Shown: positions 1 through 7,529 of the stretch, one piece after another
Position numbering within the stretch: position 1 is the first letter of the stretch
How the letters are laid out: every line of letters begins with the position of its first letter
Source: an uncultured Eubacteriales bacterium
GTDB lineage: Bacteria; Bacillota_A; Clostridia; Christensenellales; Aristaeellaceae
Reading direction: 5' to 3'
Assembly: GCA_944333375.1 (NCBI GenBank)
Contig: CALVKX010000055.1
Span: forward strand, 1 to 10,867
DNA length: 10,867 nt
Notes under the pieces: generated by a model
The model's database searches: none
Seen by the model: only the letters and a program-made list of their open reading frames with translations
What the model was told of the DNA's origin: nothing
Program-made: the position numbers and the translations under genes

Positions 1-826
1 AAGCCGCCGCCATGAAAATCATGTTGCAGCGGAGGAAATAATCGAAGGGCAGATATTGGTACGTGGTGCCGAGGGTGTCGCTGAACTGCCACATCATGCC
101 GGAGAAGATCTGGGTCTGCGAGGTCACGAGGGAAAACAGGCCCAGTCCGGGATTGGCGGTAAAGGAGACGGGCGTATAGTCGATCATATGGAGCTGCTGA
201 CCCACGATGTTCATGGCGTCATAGAGGTCGCCGATGCGCTTGACATCGTACCACAGGGGAATGAGCGTCAGCGCGCCCAGGGAGAACACCGACAGGTAGC
301 TGACCACCGTGGATGTAACCGTGCGCCCAAACAGCGCGGAGCAAAACAGGCCCACGCTCAGCGCAAGGAGCGCCACCAGCAGCAGAAAGCCCACGCTGAC
401 GAGCACCTGCGCAAGCGTCGCGCCGCCGGTCAGCAGCACCAGGGAGAGCATGGGCAGGGAGCAAAGCACCAGCAGCGCCAGGAAGGCGAAGCTCTCCAGG
501 AGCTTTCCCGTGACCAGCTTGACCGCCCCGGTGTTGGTGACCATCAGAAGATCCAGCGTCTGCCGTTCCCGTTCGCCGCTGATGCTGCCGGCGGTCATGG
601 CGGGCGCGACCAGCACCAGCAGGACAAACTGCAAAATGATGATGCAGGCATAGCCGTCCACGCTGGCGCGCATGTCTCCGACGGTGACCGTCGCCCCCAT
701 GAAGCGCCCGTATACCGTAAAATAGGCCAGCGCCGCGAGCGCCAGCGAGTAGAGCGTGATGAGCACCGGCGTCCTGACCGAGCGCATGCGCCGGATGGCC
801 GAGAAGGACAGGATCGGGTTATTCAT
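1..826 (-). CDS. ABC-2 type transporter permease, 3' end beyond window
   Basis: Membrane subunit of an ABC exporter, partner of the ATPase encoded just before it. The 275 visible residues stay open to the window edge, so the C-terminus is missing. Hydrophobic segments lie at about residues 20-40, 58-77, 110-133, 140-163 and 172-192. The cytoplasmic stretch SGERERQTLDLL (83-94) after the second segment is a familiar mark of ABC-2 permeases. The start ATG lies within ATGAATAA, so it overlaps the ATPase stop by 8 bases, and the site GGAGGTGA lies just upstream inside that gene; this implies translational coupling. The substrate cannot be told. Seen: membrane pattern and motif. Known: ABC-2 permeases pair with an adjacent ATPase. 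Inferred: export function. Confidence 0.9.
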   Translation of the reverse strand, partial: MNNPILSFSAIRRMRSVRTPVLITLYSLALAALAYFTVYGRFMGATVTVGDMRASVDGYACIIILQFVLLVLVAPAMTAGSISGERERQTLDLLMVTNTGAVKLVTGKLLESFAFLALLVLCSLPMLSLVLLTGGATLAQVLVSVGFLLLVALLALSVGLFCSALFGRTVTSTVVSYLSVFSLGALTLIPLWYDVKRIGDLYDAMNIVGQQLHMIDYTPVSFTANPGLGLFSLVTSQTQIFSGMMWQFSDTLGTTYQYLPFDYFLRCNMIFMAAA

Positions 827-1757
827 CCTGCGTCACCTCCATGAACACCTTTTCGAGGTTGAGGGGCGGACGGTGGAAGTCCACCAGGGGCGCCCCGGCC
901 GCAAGTTGCCTGAGCAGGTCCGCGGTCTGCTGCTCGCTGCCGTCAAAGTCTATGCTCAGCACATTGTCCTCCTCGCGCCCCACGCCGGTCACGCCCGGAT
1001 ACTGGCGCACCAGCGTGACGGCCGCCTCCACCGCCTCCGCGTCCGCGGCGGCGGCCAGGCGCACCCGGATGGGCGCGTTTGCGCTCATGTGCCTGGACAG
1101 CTCCTCCACCGAGCCGGAGAATACCAGCCGTCCGTGGTCGATGATGGTGAGGGAATCGCACATCTCCGACAATTCCGGCAGAATATGCGAAGAGATCAGC
1201 ACCGTCTTGCCCAGCTCCTTGAGCGTCCGCAGAATCCCCTTCATCTCGGCCCGGGCCCGGGGGTCCATGCCGGAGGCCGGCTCGTCGAGGATCAGAAGGC
1301 GGGGGTCGTGGATGAGCGCGCGGGCCAGGCACAGGCGCTGCTTCATGCCGCGGGAGAGGACGTCCACATAGCTCTCGCGCTTGTCCAGAAGGTTGACCAG
1401 CTCCAGAAGGCTGTCGATCATATGCATGCGCTCCTTGTAGCCAAAGCCGTAGCAGCGCGCATAAAAATCCAGGTACTCCCAGCTTTTCAGCCGGTCGTAG
1501 ACGCCGAAAAAGTCCGGCATATAGCCCATCAGGCGATGAATCTCGCGGGGCTTTGCCACCACGTCCACGCCGTCCAAAACCGCCGTGCCGCCGGTGGGCT
1601 TGAGCAGGGTGGCCAAAATGCGCATGGTCGTGGTCTTGCCCGCGCCGTTGGGGCCCACAAAGCCGTGCAGCTCCCCGTCGGAGATGGTCATGCTCAGATG
1701 GTCCAGCGCCAGAAACGAGCCATAATAGCGCGTAAGCTCATTGAGAACCAGCATCAT
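819..1757 (-). CDS. ABC transporter ATP-binding protein, ABC-2 exporter type
   Basis: Cytoplasmic ATPase of 312 residues that should power the adjacent ABC-2 permease. Walker A is GPNGAGKTT (35-43), the signature is LSRGMKQR (134-141) instead of LSGGQ, Walker B is LLILDEP (154-160), and the switch histidine is H191 in SSH. In the Q-loop region the sequence is GYMPDFFGVYD (78-88), so Asp-82 stands where many ABC ATPases have Gln. The roughly 90 residues after about 220 form the C-terminal extension usual in this subfamily. The ATG overlaps the upstream TGA as ATGA; GGGAGG lies about 5 bases before it. A second ATG directly follows, so the start could be one codon later. The substrate is unknown. 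Confidence 0.95.
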   Translation of the reverse strand: MMLVLNELTRYYGSFLALDHLSMTISDGELHGFVGPNGAGKTTTMRILATLLKPTGGTAVLDGVDVVAKPREIHRLMGYMPDFFGVYDRLKSWEYLDFYARCYGFGYKERMHMIDSLLELVNLLDKRESYVDVLSRGMKQRLCLARALIHDPRLLILDEPASGMDPRARAEMKGILRTLKELGKTVLISSHILPELSEMCDSLTIIDHGRLVFSGSVEELSRHMSANAPIRVRLAAAADAEAVEAAVTLVRQYPGVTGVGREEDNVLSIDFDGSEQQTADLLRQLAAGAPLVDFHRPPLNLEKVFMEVTQDE

Positions 1758-4264
1758 TCCATCCTCCCTTCCATCGTCAGCATCGGCGTGCCCATGTCCG
1801 CGTAATCGGCTTCGTTGTCCTGTTTTTCAAATCGGCAGTACAAAAATCCATCCAGCATGTATTTCGCAAGCTCCGGCGGAAAGATCTCCTCTGTCCCCAG
1901 CCCCGTGGTTTTGTCGAGGGTAAAGCGCTTGAACTCATCCCATTGGCGGGTTTGGGCATTGTAGAGGCTGATCCTGTAGGAGTAGTAGGAGTAGCGGCTG
2001 GAGATGTCCATATCCGTCATCGCAAAGCCCTCGGGCAGGGCGCTGAGGTCAAAGGCGAAAAACTGGTCGATGAGCAGCGGGAAGCTCTGATACTGGTTCG
2101 GGTCGAGCTGCGCGCCCAGGCCGGGCCGTCCCGATCCGTCCACCGCCGCCGCGTAGACCGGGAAGCTTCCGCGCAGGAAGCGCACGCTTCCGTCCGGGGA
2201 GACGGGATCATACGTCAGGTCCACGCTCACCATCCCGCAGCCCGCCATGCGCTCCACGGCCTGTCCGTCGATTTCCAGCGCAGGCTTGGCGATTTCCCCG
2301 GAGAACGCCACGAAGCGGAACATCTCCTCATTGCTGTTGTAGCTGATGTTGTTGAGCATGGCCCGGCGGATGAAGGCGTCGTTGTACGCCTGGCTGCCGG
2401 GCTCCTTCTCGTTCAGCGCCACATAGCGCTCCTGGAAGTCATAATAGGAATAATTCATCCCGTTTCGCTCGCTCAGAAGCGTACCGTCGCTGACGATTTC
2501 TTCCCAGCTCAGGTCCGCGCCGGGCGTATCCCCGGGCAGGGGACTGAGCGTGACGGTGGCGGTCTGGCCGGGCAGCAGGTCGCCTGTGGTGGCAAAGCCG
2601 CGGCCGGTGAACACCACGCCACCGTCAAGCGCGATCCGGCTTTGGTTGGTCACGGTGCACACCAGGCTCTCTCCCTCCCAGCGACAGCTGCCCGATACGC
2701 CGCTGAGGTCCTCCTGCGGTATGTCGCGCACGATGAAGGTGGCATAGTTCCACGAGCCGTTCTGGGGAAAGGTGATGGTCGTAACGGGGCCGTAGGTGCA
2801 CCGATAGCGCAGGTTCGCCGCGCGCTCCTGCTCATTGGGATCGTTGCTGTAATAATAGGAGATGCTGCCGGTGAGGTCCACACGGCCGTTGGCGGCGCCC
2901 ACGGTCATGTCCTCGCGCCCGGCCTTGGCCGCCATGACGGCGGTATATCCGTCCTGCGCGCCATTGGAATCGACGTCGATCATCGTGTAATATGTGGCGA
3001 TCGGTTCGCGCAGGGGCAGCGACACGCTCATCCCCCACATCGCCAGCGAGGCCGCCGCCGCCAGCGCGGGCACGAGCGCCCACATCCACTCGCGCCGGTC
3101 CAGGCGTTTGAGCAGCCAGTAGCCGCCAAAGCCGGCCAACAGCACAAACGCGCCGATCACCACCATGGGCAGCGCCACGGCGCCTGTGTTTTCTACGCCG
3201 ATGCGGTTGGTGATGCCGGTATCGACATAGGAGCGGTTCTCCTGCACATAGCCGCCGCTCTGGCGGGCCTGGACCATCTCACGATAGCGAAGCTGGGCGC
3301 AGGAAATGAGCACGCGCTGCCACAGCACGTTGTTCCCAAGCCATTCGTTGAGCGGTTTTTCCGTGAGCGCAAAGGCCGAGGTAATTACATAGCCTTGCTC
3401 TGCGGCCGTGACGTCCACCAGGGCCGGCTCGCCGAGGGTTTTCCCGGACGCGCCGTCCAGGGCCACGGTCATGACCTCCCGGCCCAGCGGCGAGCCGGTG
3501 AAGCCCAGCTCGTCCATGAGCTCCACGGTTATGTCGCCGCCGTTTTCGATCGCTCCGGCCGCGATGCCCGTGTACTGTGAAAAGAAGGGGAAATTCTCCG
3601 CCGCCCTGGCGCCGCCCCCCACGATCGCCACGCCGCCTTCCCTGAGCCACGCATCCAGCGCACCCTTTTGCTCCTGGGACAGCACGCTCATGTCAAAGCC
3701 GTCCACGGCCAGGATGTCGAAAAAGCGCAGGCTTTCCACGTCCGCGGGAAAGGACTCCGCGTCCAGCGCAACCACGGCCCAGGATTCTCCCCGGGAGAGG
3801 GGATCGGCCGCCTTGCTGACGACAAGGGAGATGCTCTGCCCTGCGTCGCCGCCCAGCAGGCCCACGATCAACGAGGACGGGTCGATGACGCTTTCGGGGC
3901 TGATCTCGCGCTGTGCCACCGTCTCGCCGTCCACGATCCAGCTGACGGTATAGCGGTCCTGCCGCTGGGTCAGCACCACGGGCAGGCGCACCTCCAGCGT
4001 GCTTCCCGCGGCGATGGACAACGGCCATTCGTACCGATCATAGTCGCTCTGGCTGCGGTTAACATCCACGGCGATACAGCCGGACGCGTCCGCGCCGCTG
4101 TTGGTGATGCGCACATTGACGGGCAGCGTGCGCACAAACGTAATGGCTCCCTCATAGCCGATGTCTGCATCCACAACCGCCGCAGCCGAGGCGGCAACGG
4201 GAAAGAGCAGCGCCGCCACGCAAAGCGCCAGCGCACATCCTCTGAGAAAACCCCTGCGAATCAT
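1754..4264 (-). CDS. Exported two-TM protein with GATase1-like domain, ABC exporter accessory
   Basis: Large 836-residue envelope protein heading the exporter operon; I do not recognise a named family. Residues 1-28 form a signal peptide ending near ASA. A beta-rich part (30-125) follows, then a class I glutamine-amidotransferase-like fold at about 130-330 (FDILAVDGFDMS at 182-193 and GGVAIVGGG at 210-218). It shows no obvious catalytic Cys, so it is probably a binding module. Two membrane segments at 363-385 and 393-414 are joined by the basic loop KRLDRRE. The C-terminal 420 residues look extracytoplasmic, rich in Tyr and beta strands. AAGGAGG lies 7 bases before the ATG. Stop and ATPase start overlap by 4 bases. 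Its position and topology recall GldG-like auxiliary proteins of ABC-2 exporters; that is inference. Confidence 0.85.
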   Translation of the reverse strand: MIRRGFLRGCALALCVAALLFPVAASAAAVVDADIGYEGAITFVRTLPVNVRITNSGADASGCIAVDVNRSQSDYDRYEWPLSIAAGSTLEVRLPVVLTQRQDRYTVSWIVDGETVAQREISPESVIDPSSLIVGLLGGDAGQSISLVVSKAADPLSRGESWAVVALDAESFPADVESLRFFDILAVDGFDMSVLSQEQKGALDAWLREGGVAIVGGGARAAENFPFFSQYTGIAAGAIENGGDITVELMDELGFTGSPLGREVMTVALDGASGKTLGEPALVDVTAAEQGYVITSAFALTEKPLNEWLGNNVLWQRVLISCAQLRYREMVQARQSGGYVQENRSYVDTGITNRIGVENTGAVALPMVVIGAFVLLAGFGGYWLLKRLDRREWMWALVPALAAAASLAMWGMSVSLPLREPIATYYTMIDVDSNGAQDGYTAVMAAKAGREDMTVGAANGRVDLTGSISYYYSNDPNEQERAANLRYRCTYGPVTTITFPQNGSWNYATFIVRDIPQEDLSGVSGSCRWEGESLVCTVTNQSRIALDGGVVFTGRGFATTGDLLPGQTATVTLSPLPGDTPGADLSWEEIVSDGTLLSERNGMNYSYYDFQERYVALNEKEPGSQAYNDAFIRRAMLNNISYNSNEEMFRFVAFSGEIAKPALEIDGQAVERMAGCGMVSVDLTYDPVSPDGSVRFLRGSFPVYAAAVDGSGRPGLGAQLDPNQYQSFPLLIDQFFAFDLSALPEGFAMTDMDISSRYSYYSYRISLYNAQTRQWDEFKRFTLDKTTGLGTEEIFPPELAKYMLDGFLYCRFEKQDNEADYADMGTPMLTMEGRME

Positions 4265-4280
4265 TTGCGTTCCTCCTTGT

Positions 4281-4296
4281 ACGCGCCCAGGCGCGT
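4281..4296 (-). repeat. Hairpin beside the ribosome site of the 836-residue protein gene
   Basis: ACGCGC pairs perfectly with GCGCGT around a 4-base loop. In the minus-strand transcript the stem ends only a few bases before the AAGGAGG at 4272-4278, so it could tune translation of the first gene of the exporter unit. A 6-bp GC stem can arise by chance in DNA this rich in G+C. Confidence 0.35.
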
Positions 4297-4392
4297 TTTG
4301 AAGCGCTCACTCCTATGAAACGCAGAAAGGTTGGGTTTTCTTCCCACATCGCTGCCTTTTCCCGCCGGCAGATTTGTAACAATAGGCATACA

Positions 4393-4419
4393 AAAGGCGA
4401 AGCCGCCTTCATGGCGGCT
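4393..4419 (-). terminator. Possible weak terminator after the PepSY-like gene
   Basis: A perfect 7-bp stem (AGCCGCC with GGCGGCT, 5-base loop) at 4401-4419 is followed in the minus-strand transcript by TCGCCTTTTG. The T run is short and not adjacent to the stem, so this would be a poor intrinsic terminator. It lies about 165 bases after the stop codon of the PepSY-like gene and before the next operon, which is a sensible place for one. Confidence 0.35.
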
Positions 4420-4533
4420 GCTGACAATCCCTTTCCGGGAGGTTTGGAGGGCCCCAGGTCCGCAACCTCAATCTTCGCGGCGAGCGCCGGCCGCGTACAG
4501 AACGCCGATATTTGCGAGAAAGTAGGCGGACTT

Positions 4534-4559
4534 TTCCGACACGCCGAGGGCTGTCGGAA
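4534..4559 (-). repeat. 8-bp stem-loop just after the PepSY-like gene
   Basis: TTCCGACA pairs perfectly with TGTCGGAA around a 10-base loop that can itself form a short GCC/GGC stem. It begins about 22 bases after the stop codon in the minus-strand transcript. No T run follows on that strand, so it is either a 3'-end stabilising structure or a terminator without a U tract. Confidence 0.4.
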
Positions 4560-4581
4560 TAGCGAAAGCCTCTTTGTGCAA

Positions 4582-5415
4582 TCATCCCCTGCCTCCAGCA
4601 TTTACGTCCAGCAATTCCATGACATCGCCCTCTTTCGCGTCGATGCATACCTCATAGAATTCAGGGGTGCCGTCGTTAAAGACAATAAACCAGAAAGGCG
4701 TATCGACCGGCTCCTTGTTGAAGTACCCTTCAGCCGTCACAAACTCGGCCTGCGTGATGTTCAGATCAACGCCGTCCGCTGCCGGACAGGTCCGAAGAAT
4801 GGCTTCCCGCGCAATGTGCGAAGCCTCTTCGCGCGACAAATACGGACCGTACCGGCCCGCGGGATGCCGCAGATCGCCAAACCCCACAAGCCGGGGCGAA
4901 GCGTCAAACCTCACGATGAAATAAAATGTCAGCGTTGAATGAAAGCCGTCGCCAACCAAAGTGTATGTTCCGTCCTTGCATCCGATGACGTCTCCCGCAC
5001 ACCAGATATCGCCCGGAAACAGCCGGTCACATATGGCGTTGATCGCGTCGGATTCCTCTTTGGGCAAGGAGGAAAGGCCGGATGCCAGGGATACGCCGTC
5101 AAGCGAAGCGGCAGGATAACGGTCGCAGAGCAGTTGAATGACCCTGCCCGAATCGTCAAACAGAAGGGAAACGCAGCCGGCATCCCCTGTGCTGATATCG
5201 CAACGCCACAGGTCGTCCTGCCTGATGACGGAGCAGCGGTCCTTTTCCGTGCACAGGGCTACATCAGGGCCGGAACAGAAGCCCAGCGCAAAGCTCCTTG
5301 CCTGAGCTTGTGTCAGGAGCGCCTTTGTCCCGGCAAGTGATTGCGTAGGGATACACAACATGTATAATGCAATGACCAAGAACAGCGTCCGATCCCGCAA
5401 CCGTTTCAAGCCCAT
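4582..5415 (-). CDS. Exported cysteine-rich protein with PepSY-like C-terminus
   Basis: Unrecognised secreted protein, 277 residues from the ATG. Residues 1-28 make a signal peptide (basic KRLRDR, hydrophobic core LFLVIALYML, SLA cleavage site). The C-terminal part from about 193 (LSREEASHIAREAI, then PFWFIVF and FYEVCIDAKEGDVMEL) follows the PepSY-like pattern of helix plus strands ending in an IDA-K-GDV turn; PepSY modules often restrain peptidases. The middle part has no domain I know. The predicted mature protein has 11 cysteines, many for an exported Firmicutes protein. The start is uncertain: GGGAGG almost touches the ATG, whereas a TTG two codons later (5409) has ideal spacing. It follows the SH3b gene by 29 bases, so both probably share a transcript. 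Confidence 0.8.
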   Translation of the reverse strand: MGLKRLRDRTLFLVIALYMLCIPTQSLAGTKALLTQAQARSFALGFCSGPDVALCTEKDRCSVIRQDDLWRCDISTGDAGCVSLLFDDSGRVIQLLCDRYPAASLDGVSLASGLSSLPKEESDAINAICDRLFPGDIWCAGDVIGCKDGTYTLVGDGFHSTLTFYFIVRFDASPRLVGFGDLRHPAGRYGPYLSREEASHIAREAILRTCPAADGVDLNITQAEFVTAEGYFNKEPVDTPFWFIVFNDGTPEFYEVCIDAKEGDVMELLDVNAGGRG

Positions 5416-5444
5416 CCCTCCCTTTTTTTGAAGCCGATTGGATT

Positions 5445-6710
5445 TTATCCCCGCCCGTCCCAAAACCATTTTTGCGGCGCAATCGCTGTCTCTCCCAGAG
5501 AAGATAAAACAACATAACACTCATCGCCAATCGTCCCGATTATCCAAATATCCCCCAGGATAGAAAGCCCGACATTTGAGGAAAGAAAGGCATCAGGATC
5601 GTATTCGTCCATCAGAACTTTTTGCGGAAAACGGCAAGATACGTTATCCATATCATCACCAAATACGAGCTGATTCTTATTCATCCATCCAGTAAGATTT
5701 CCATCAAGGCCAATCATGACTTGGCACCATTCGTTTGATGAGCCAAGGATCTGAACGGGTGTGCCTGTGAATATTTCTCCAACGATTGTGGAGTTGGAAT
5801 TCTGACTTTCATAAAGGGTGCTTTGCGCCGATTCGTTGATCGAGTGAACCACTGCCCAATGTTCGCGGTTTAAGGCACGGCAAAGTTCGTCTTGATTGCC
5901 CGGCAATGCATCCAGACGGGCCTCAAGGAGAGCGCTGTTGATAAAGCTGCCAATCGCAATACCGTCCGTTGTACCGGGATTCACCGTCTCATCACAAGCC
6001 CCAAAGAAAAAGACAGAGAAATCGAAATACTGATCTTTCCGAACCTGAGCCCAGTTTAAATACCAGTTTCCATCGCTGTGTAGCGTATATATGGCGCAAT
6101 TTTCCTGGTCATTCCACTCTAAGAAGATTCCGCCATCCCCAGAGTTGTAAACGTTGAGCCACAAATCATCGGGCATCTTCGGAGAGGTAGAAACCATATA
6201 TTCCCCGTCTGTTTCAGTGACAACTTCAATATAACGAATCCCCTTTGCATCCTCCGTCAAAAGGATTAAAGCCTGCGCCTGCAGGACGGCGGCAAGAATG
6301 TGGTTGGTGACTGGAACGACATCCGTATTAAGCGCGTCTTCGACTTTAAAGAGGGAATCCCCGCTTTGAATCGAAAGCAACGAGTCAAAATCATCGTCAT
6401 TTATTCTTTCGAGCAGCGTATGCGATAGCGGAACGGGAATTAAGTCGCTGACAATCGGTTGTTCCAAATGCGGGAAAATTATTGCTCTTTTAACATACAG
6501 CTTTCCGTTATCAATGCGGCTATAGCATGCATACACCTCATCTTCCGGGTTATACGATCCAAAGGATCGGAGCGTGTACCCGGGAAACGCCGCAGCGACG
6601 TCTTCTTTCGTTATATGATTAAAGGAATTTTCTTTTCCAAAGGCGATATTAGGAATCAGATGGAGAACAAACAAAACCAACAGCAAGGAACCAATCCTCT
6701 TTTTTCTCAT
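5445..6710 (-). CDS. Exported protein with SH3b domain
   Basis: A 421-residue secreted protein of unknown role. Residues 1-25 form a signal peptide (MRKKR, long hydrophobic stretch, AFG cleavage). Residues 26-285 match nothing I recognise. Residues 286-352 fit a bacterial SH3 (SH3b) domain: WAVVHS, TLYESQNSNSTIVGEIFTG, then EWCQVMIG and TGWMNKNQL, the usual W-C-V and GW pattern. Such domains bind cell wall or peptides. The last 65 residues may be another small beta domain. The start was chosen because AGGAGG (6720-6725) lies 9 bases upstream and the signal peptide begins there; the frame stays open for 44 codons further without a better site. Base composition is visibly AT-richer than in neighbouring genes. 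No catalytic motif is seen. Confidence 0.85.
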   Translation of the reverse strand: MRKKRIGSLLLVLFVLHLIPNIAFGKENSFNHITKEDVAAAFPGYTLRSFGSYNPEDEVYACYSRIDNGKLYVKRAIIFPHLEQPIVSDLIPVPLSHTLLERINDDDFDSLLSIQSGDSLFKVEDALNTDVVPVTNHILAAVLQAQALILLTEDAKGIRYIEVVTETDGEYMVSTSPKMPDDLWLNVYNSGDGGIFLEWNDQENCAIYTLHSDGNWYLNWAQVRKDQYFDFSVFFFGACDETVNPGTTDGIAIGSFINSALLEARLDALPGNQDELCRALNREHWAVVHSINESAQSTLYESQNSNSTIVGEIFTGTPVQILGSSNEWCQVMIGLDGNLTGWMNKNQLVFGDDMDNVSCRFPQKVLMDEYDPDAFLSSNVGLSILGDIWIIGTIGDECYVVLSSLGETAIAPQKWFWDGRG

Positions 6711-6837
6711 TTTTTCATTCCTCCTGTCCATGCACAAATATAAACGGATAAAGGTATTCGGAAATTCCATATTTCTCCTCAAATCCACAGAAAAAAAGCT
6801 GGAAATCATACAGATTGCCGAAACCAATGAACGCCAT

Positions 6838-6867
6838 ATCAAAAAGGAGCTGGCAAACCAGCTCCTT
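6838..6867 (-). terminator. Intrinsic terminator of the FtsX-TetR operon
   Basis: A perfect 10-bp stem, AAGGAGCTGG with CCAGCTCCTT around a 4-base loop (6844-6867), is followed in the minus-strand transcript directly by a T run (CTCCTTTTTGAT). It lies about 50 bases after the stop codon of the TetR gene. The opposite strand has no T run after the stem, so it acts for the minus strand only. Confidence 0.9.
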
Positions 6868-6916
6868 AGGCCGACGGAAATCCCTTATTGGGCAATAGGA
6901 AGGGCCCGAAGGCCTT

Positions 6917-7498
6917 CTAGGCCACGATGCGGTCGCAGACGCCCAGCACCAGCTCGCGGAGGGCCTCGGCGTAGCAGGTGAGCTCCCGCGCGTTTTGCAC
7001 CGAGAGGTAGAGGATGTGGATGATGGAGCCCACCATCTCATCGGAGACGTTGAAGGTGATGCCCTCGCGCTTGAGCAACTCCAGGATGCTCGCCGACATG
7101 CTTCGGAAATGCTCCATCGCCTCGCCGGAGGCAAACTGCATCACAAGCTGCGGCATGTCCTCCTTGAGAAAGCGCATGACGTTGAGCTCGGCCAGCCGGT
7201 CGAAGGCGGCATTGACCGCCGCCGCGGTGCGCTCGCGGCTGCTCAGGCCCGGCGACTGACGAAGCGCCCGCTCCGCCTCACCCACGATGAGCATCTCAAA
7301 GTGCAGTCCAACCTGCAAAAAGAGCTGCTCCTTGCTGTCAAAGAACTTGTAGAACGTGGATTTGGAGATGCCCGCGTCCGAGGTGAGCTGCTCCAGCGAG
7401 ATCCTGCGCGCATCCTGGCTCACCGCGCGGCGGCAGGCGCTTTCAAAGAGCCGGCGGCGGATGCGCTCCATCTGTTCCTGCGTGAAAGCCTGCGGCAT
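6917..7498 (-). CDS. TetR-family transcriptional regulator
   Basis: A 193-residue DNA-binding repressor of usual TetR length. The N-terminal helix-turn-helix spans about residues 34-60 (ISLEQLTSDAGISKSTFYKF then FDSKEQLF), the strongly conserved part of the family. The ligand-binding C-terminal part (about 65-193) is all helical and its ligand cannot be read. The start ATG has a GGGGGG site 7 bases upstream. It lies 31 bases after the FtsX-type permease gene, on the same strand, and ends at a strong terminator, so the two are almost surely one transcript. The paired palindromes at that operon's promoter are its likely operators, which would make it an autorepressor. Confidence 0.93.
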   Translation of the reverse strand: MPQAFTQEQMERIRRRLFESACRRAVSQDARRISLEQLTSDAGISKSTFYKFFDSKEQLFLQVGLHFEMLIVGEAERALRQSPGLSSRERTAAAVNAAFDRLAELNVMRFLKEDMPQLVMQFASGEAMEHFRSMSASILELLKREGITFNVSDEMVGSIIHILYLSVQNARELTCYAEALRELVLGVCDRIVA

Positions 7499-7529
7499 AT
7501 GGTTTCCCCCCTTGTCACCGTCGCGGCGG

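Larger units (their letters stand above)
4265..4581. other. Non-coding gap with hairpins, no convincing gene
   Basis: This 317-base interval separates the ABC exporter unit from the PepSY-like gene. It holds three short inverted repeats, listed separately, and the ribosome site AAGGAGG of the 836-residue protein. On the minus strand I see no sigma-A promoter with both boxes near consensus, although the exporter operon should have a promoter here unless it is read from upstream. Open frames crossing the gap on either strand have no domain or well-placed ribosome site. One 37-codon minus-strand frame directly after the upstream stop is discussed as a finding. Confidence 0.6.

Noticed and set aside
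56..844. 262-codon plus-strand frame opposite the ABC-2 permease
   Set aside because: Rich in His, Gln, Glu and Arg with no recognisable fold; the minus strand encodes a clear permease coupled to its ATPase.
1943..3580. 545-codon plus-strand open frame opposite the 836-residue protein gene
   Set aside because: Same composition artefact: biased residues, no domain, no ribosome site, while the minus-strand gene has a signal peptide, membrane segments and overlapped neighbours.
4315..4938. 207-codon plus-strand frame across the gap and the PepSY-like gene
   Set aside because: No ribosome site or domain; it runs opposite the end of a gene with a signal peptide and PepSY-like pattern.
6711..6837. 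Promoter for the SH3b gene, such as TATGAT or TATATT on the minus strand
   Set aside because: Each -10-like hexamer lacks a -35 box at 16-18 bases with more than about three matches, so I do not call one, although a promoter is expected after the terminator.
6715..7134. 139-codon minus-strand frame in another phase of the TetR gene
   Set aside because: Its start lies inside the TetR gene, the product is low-complexity Ser/Arg/Ala there, and it then reads through the terminator.
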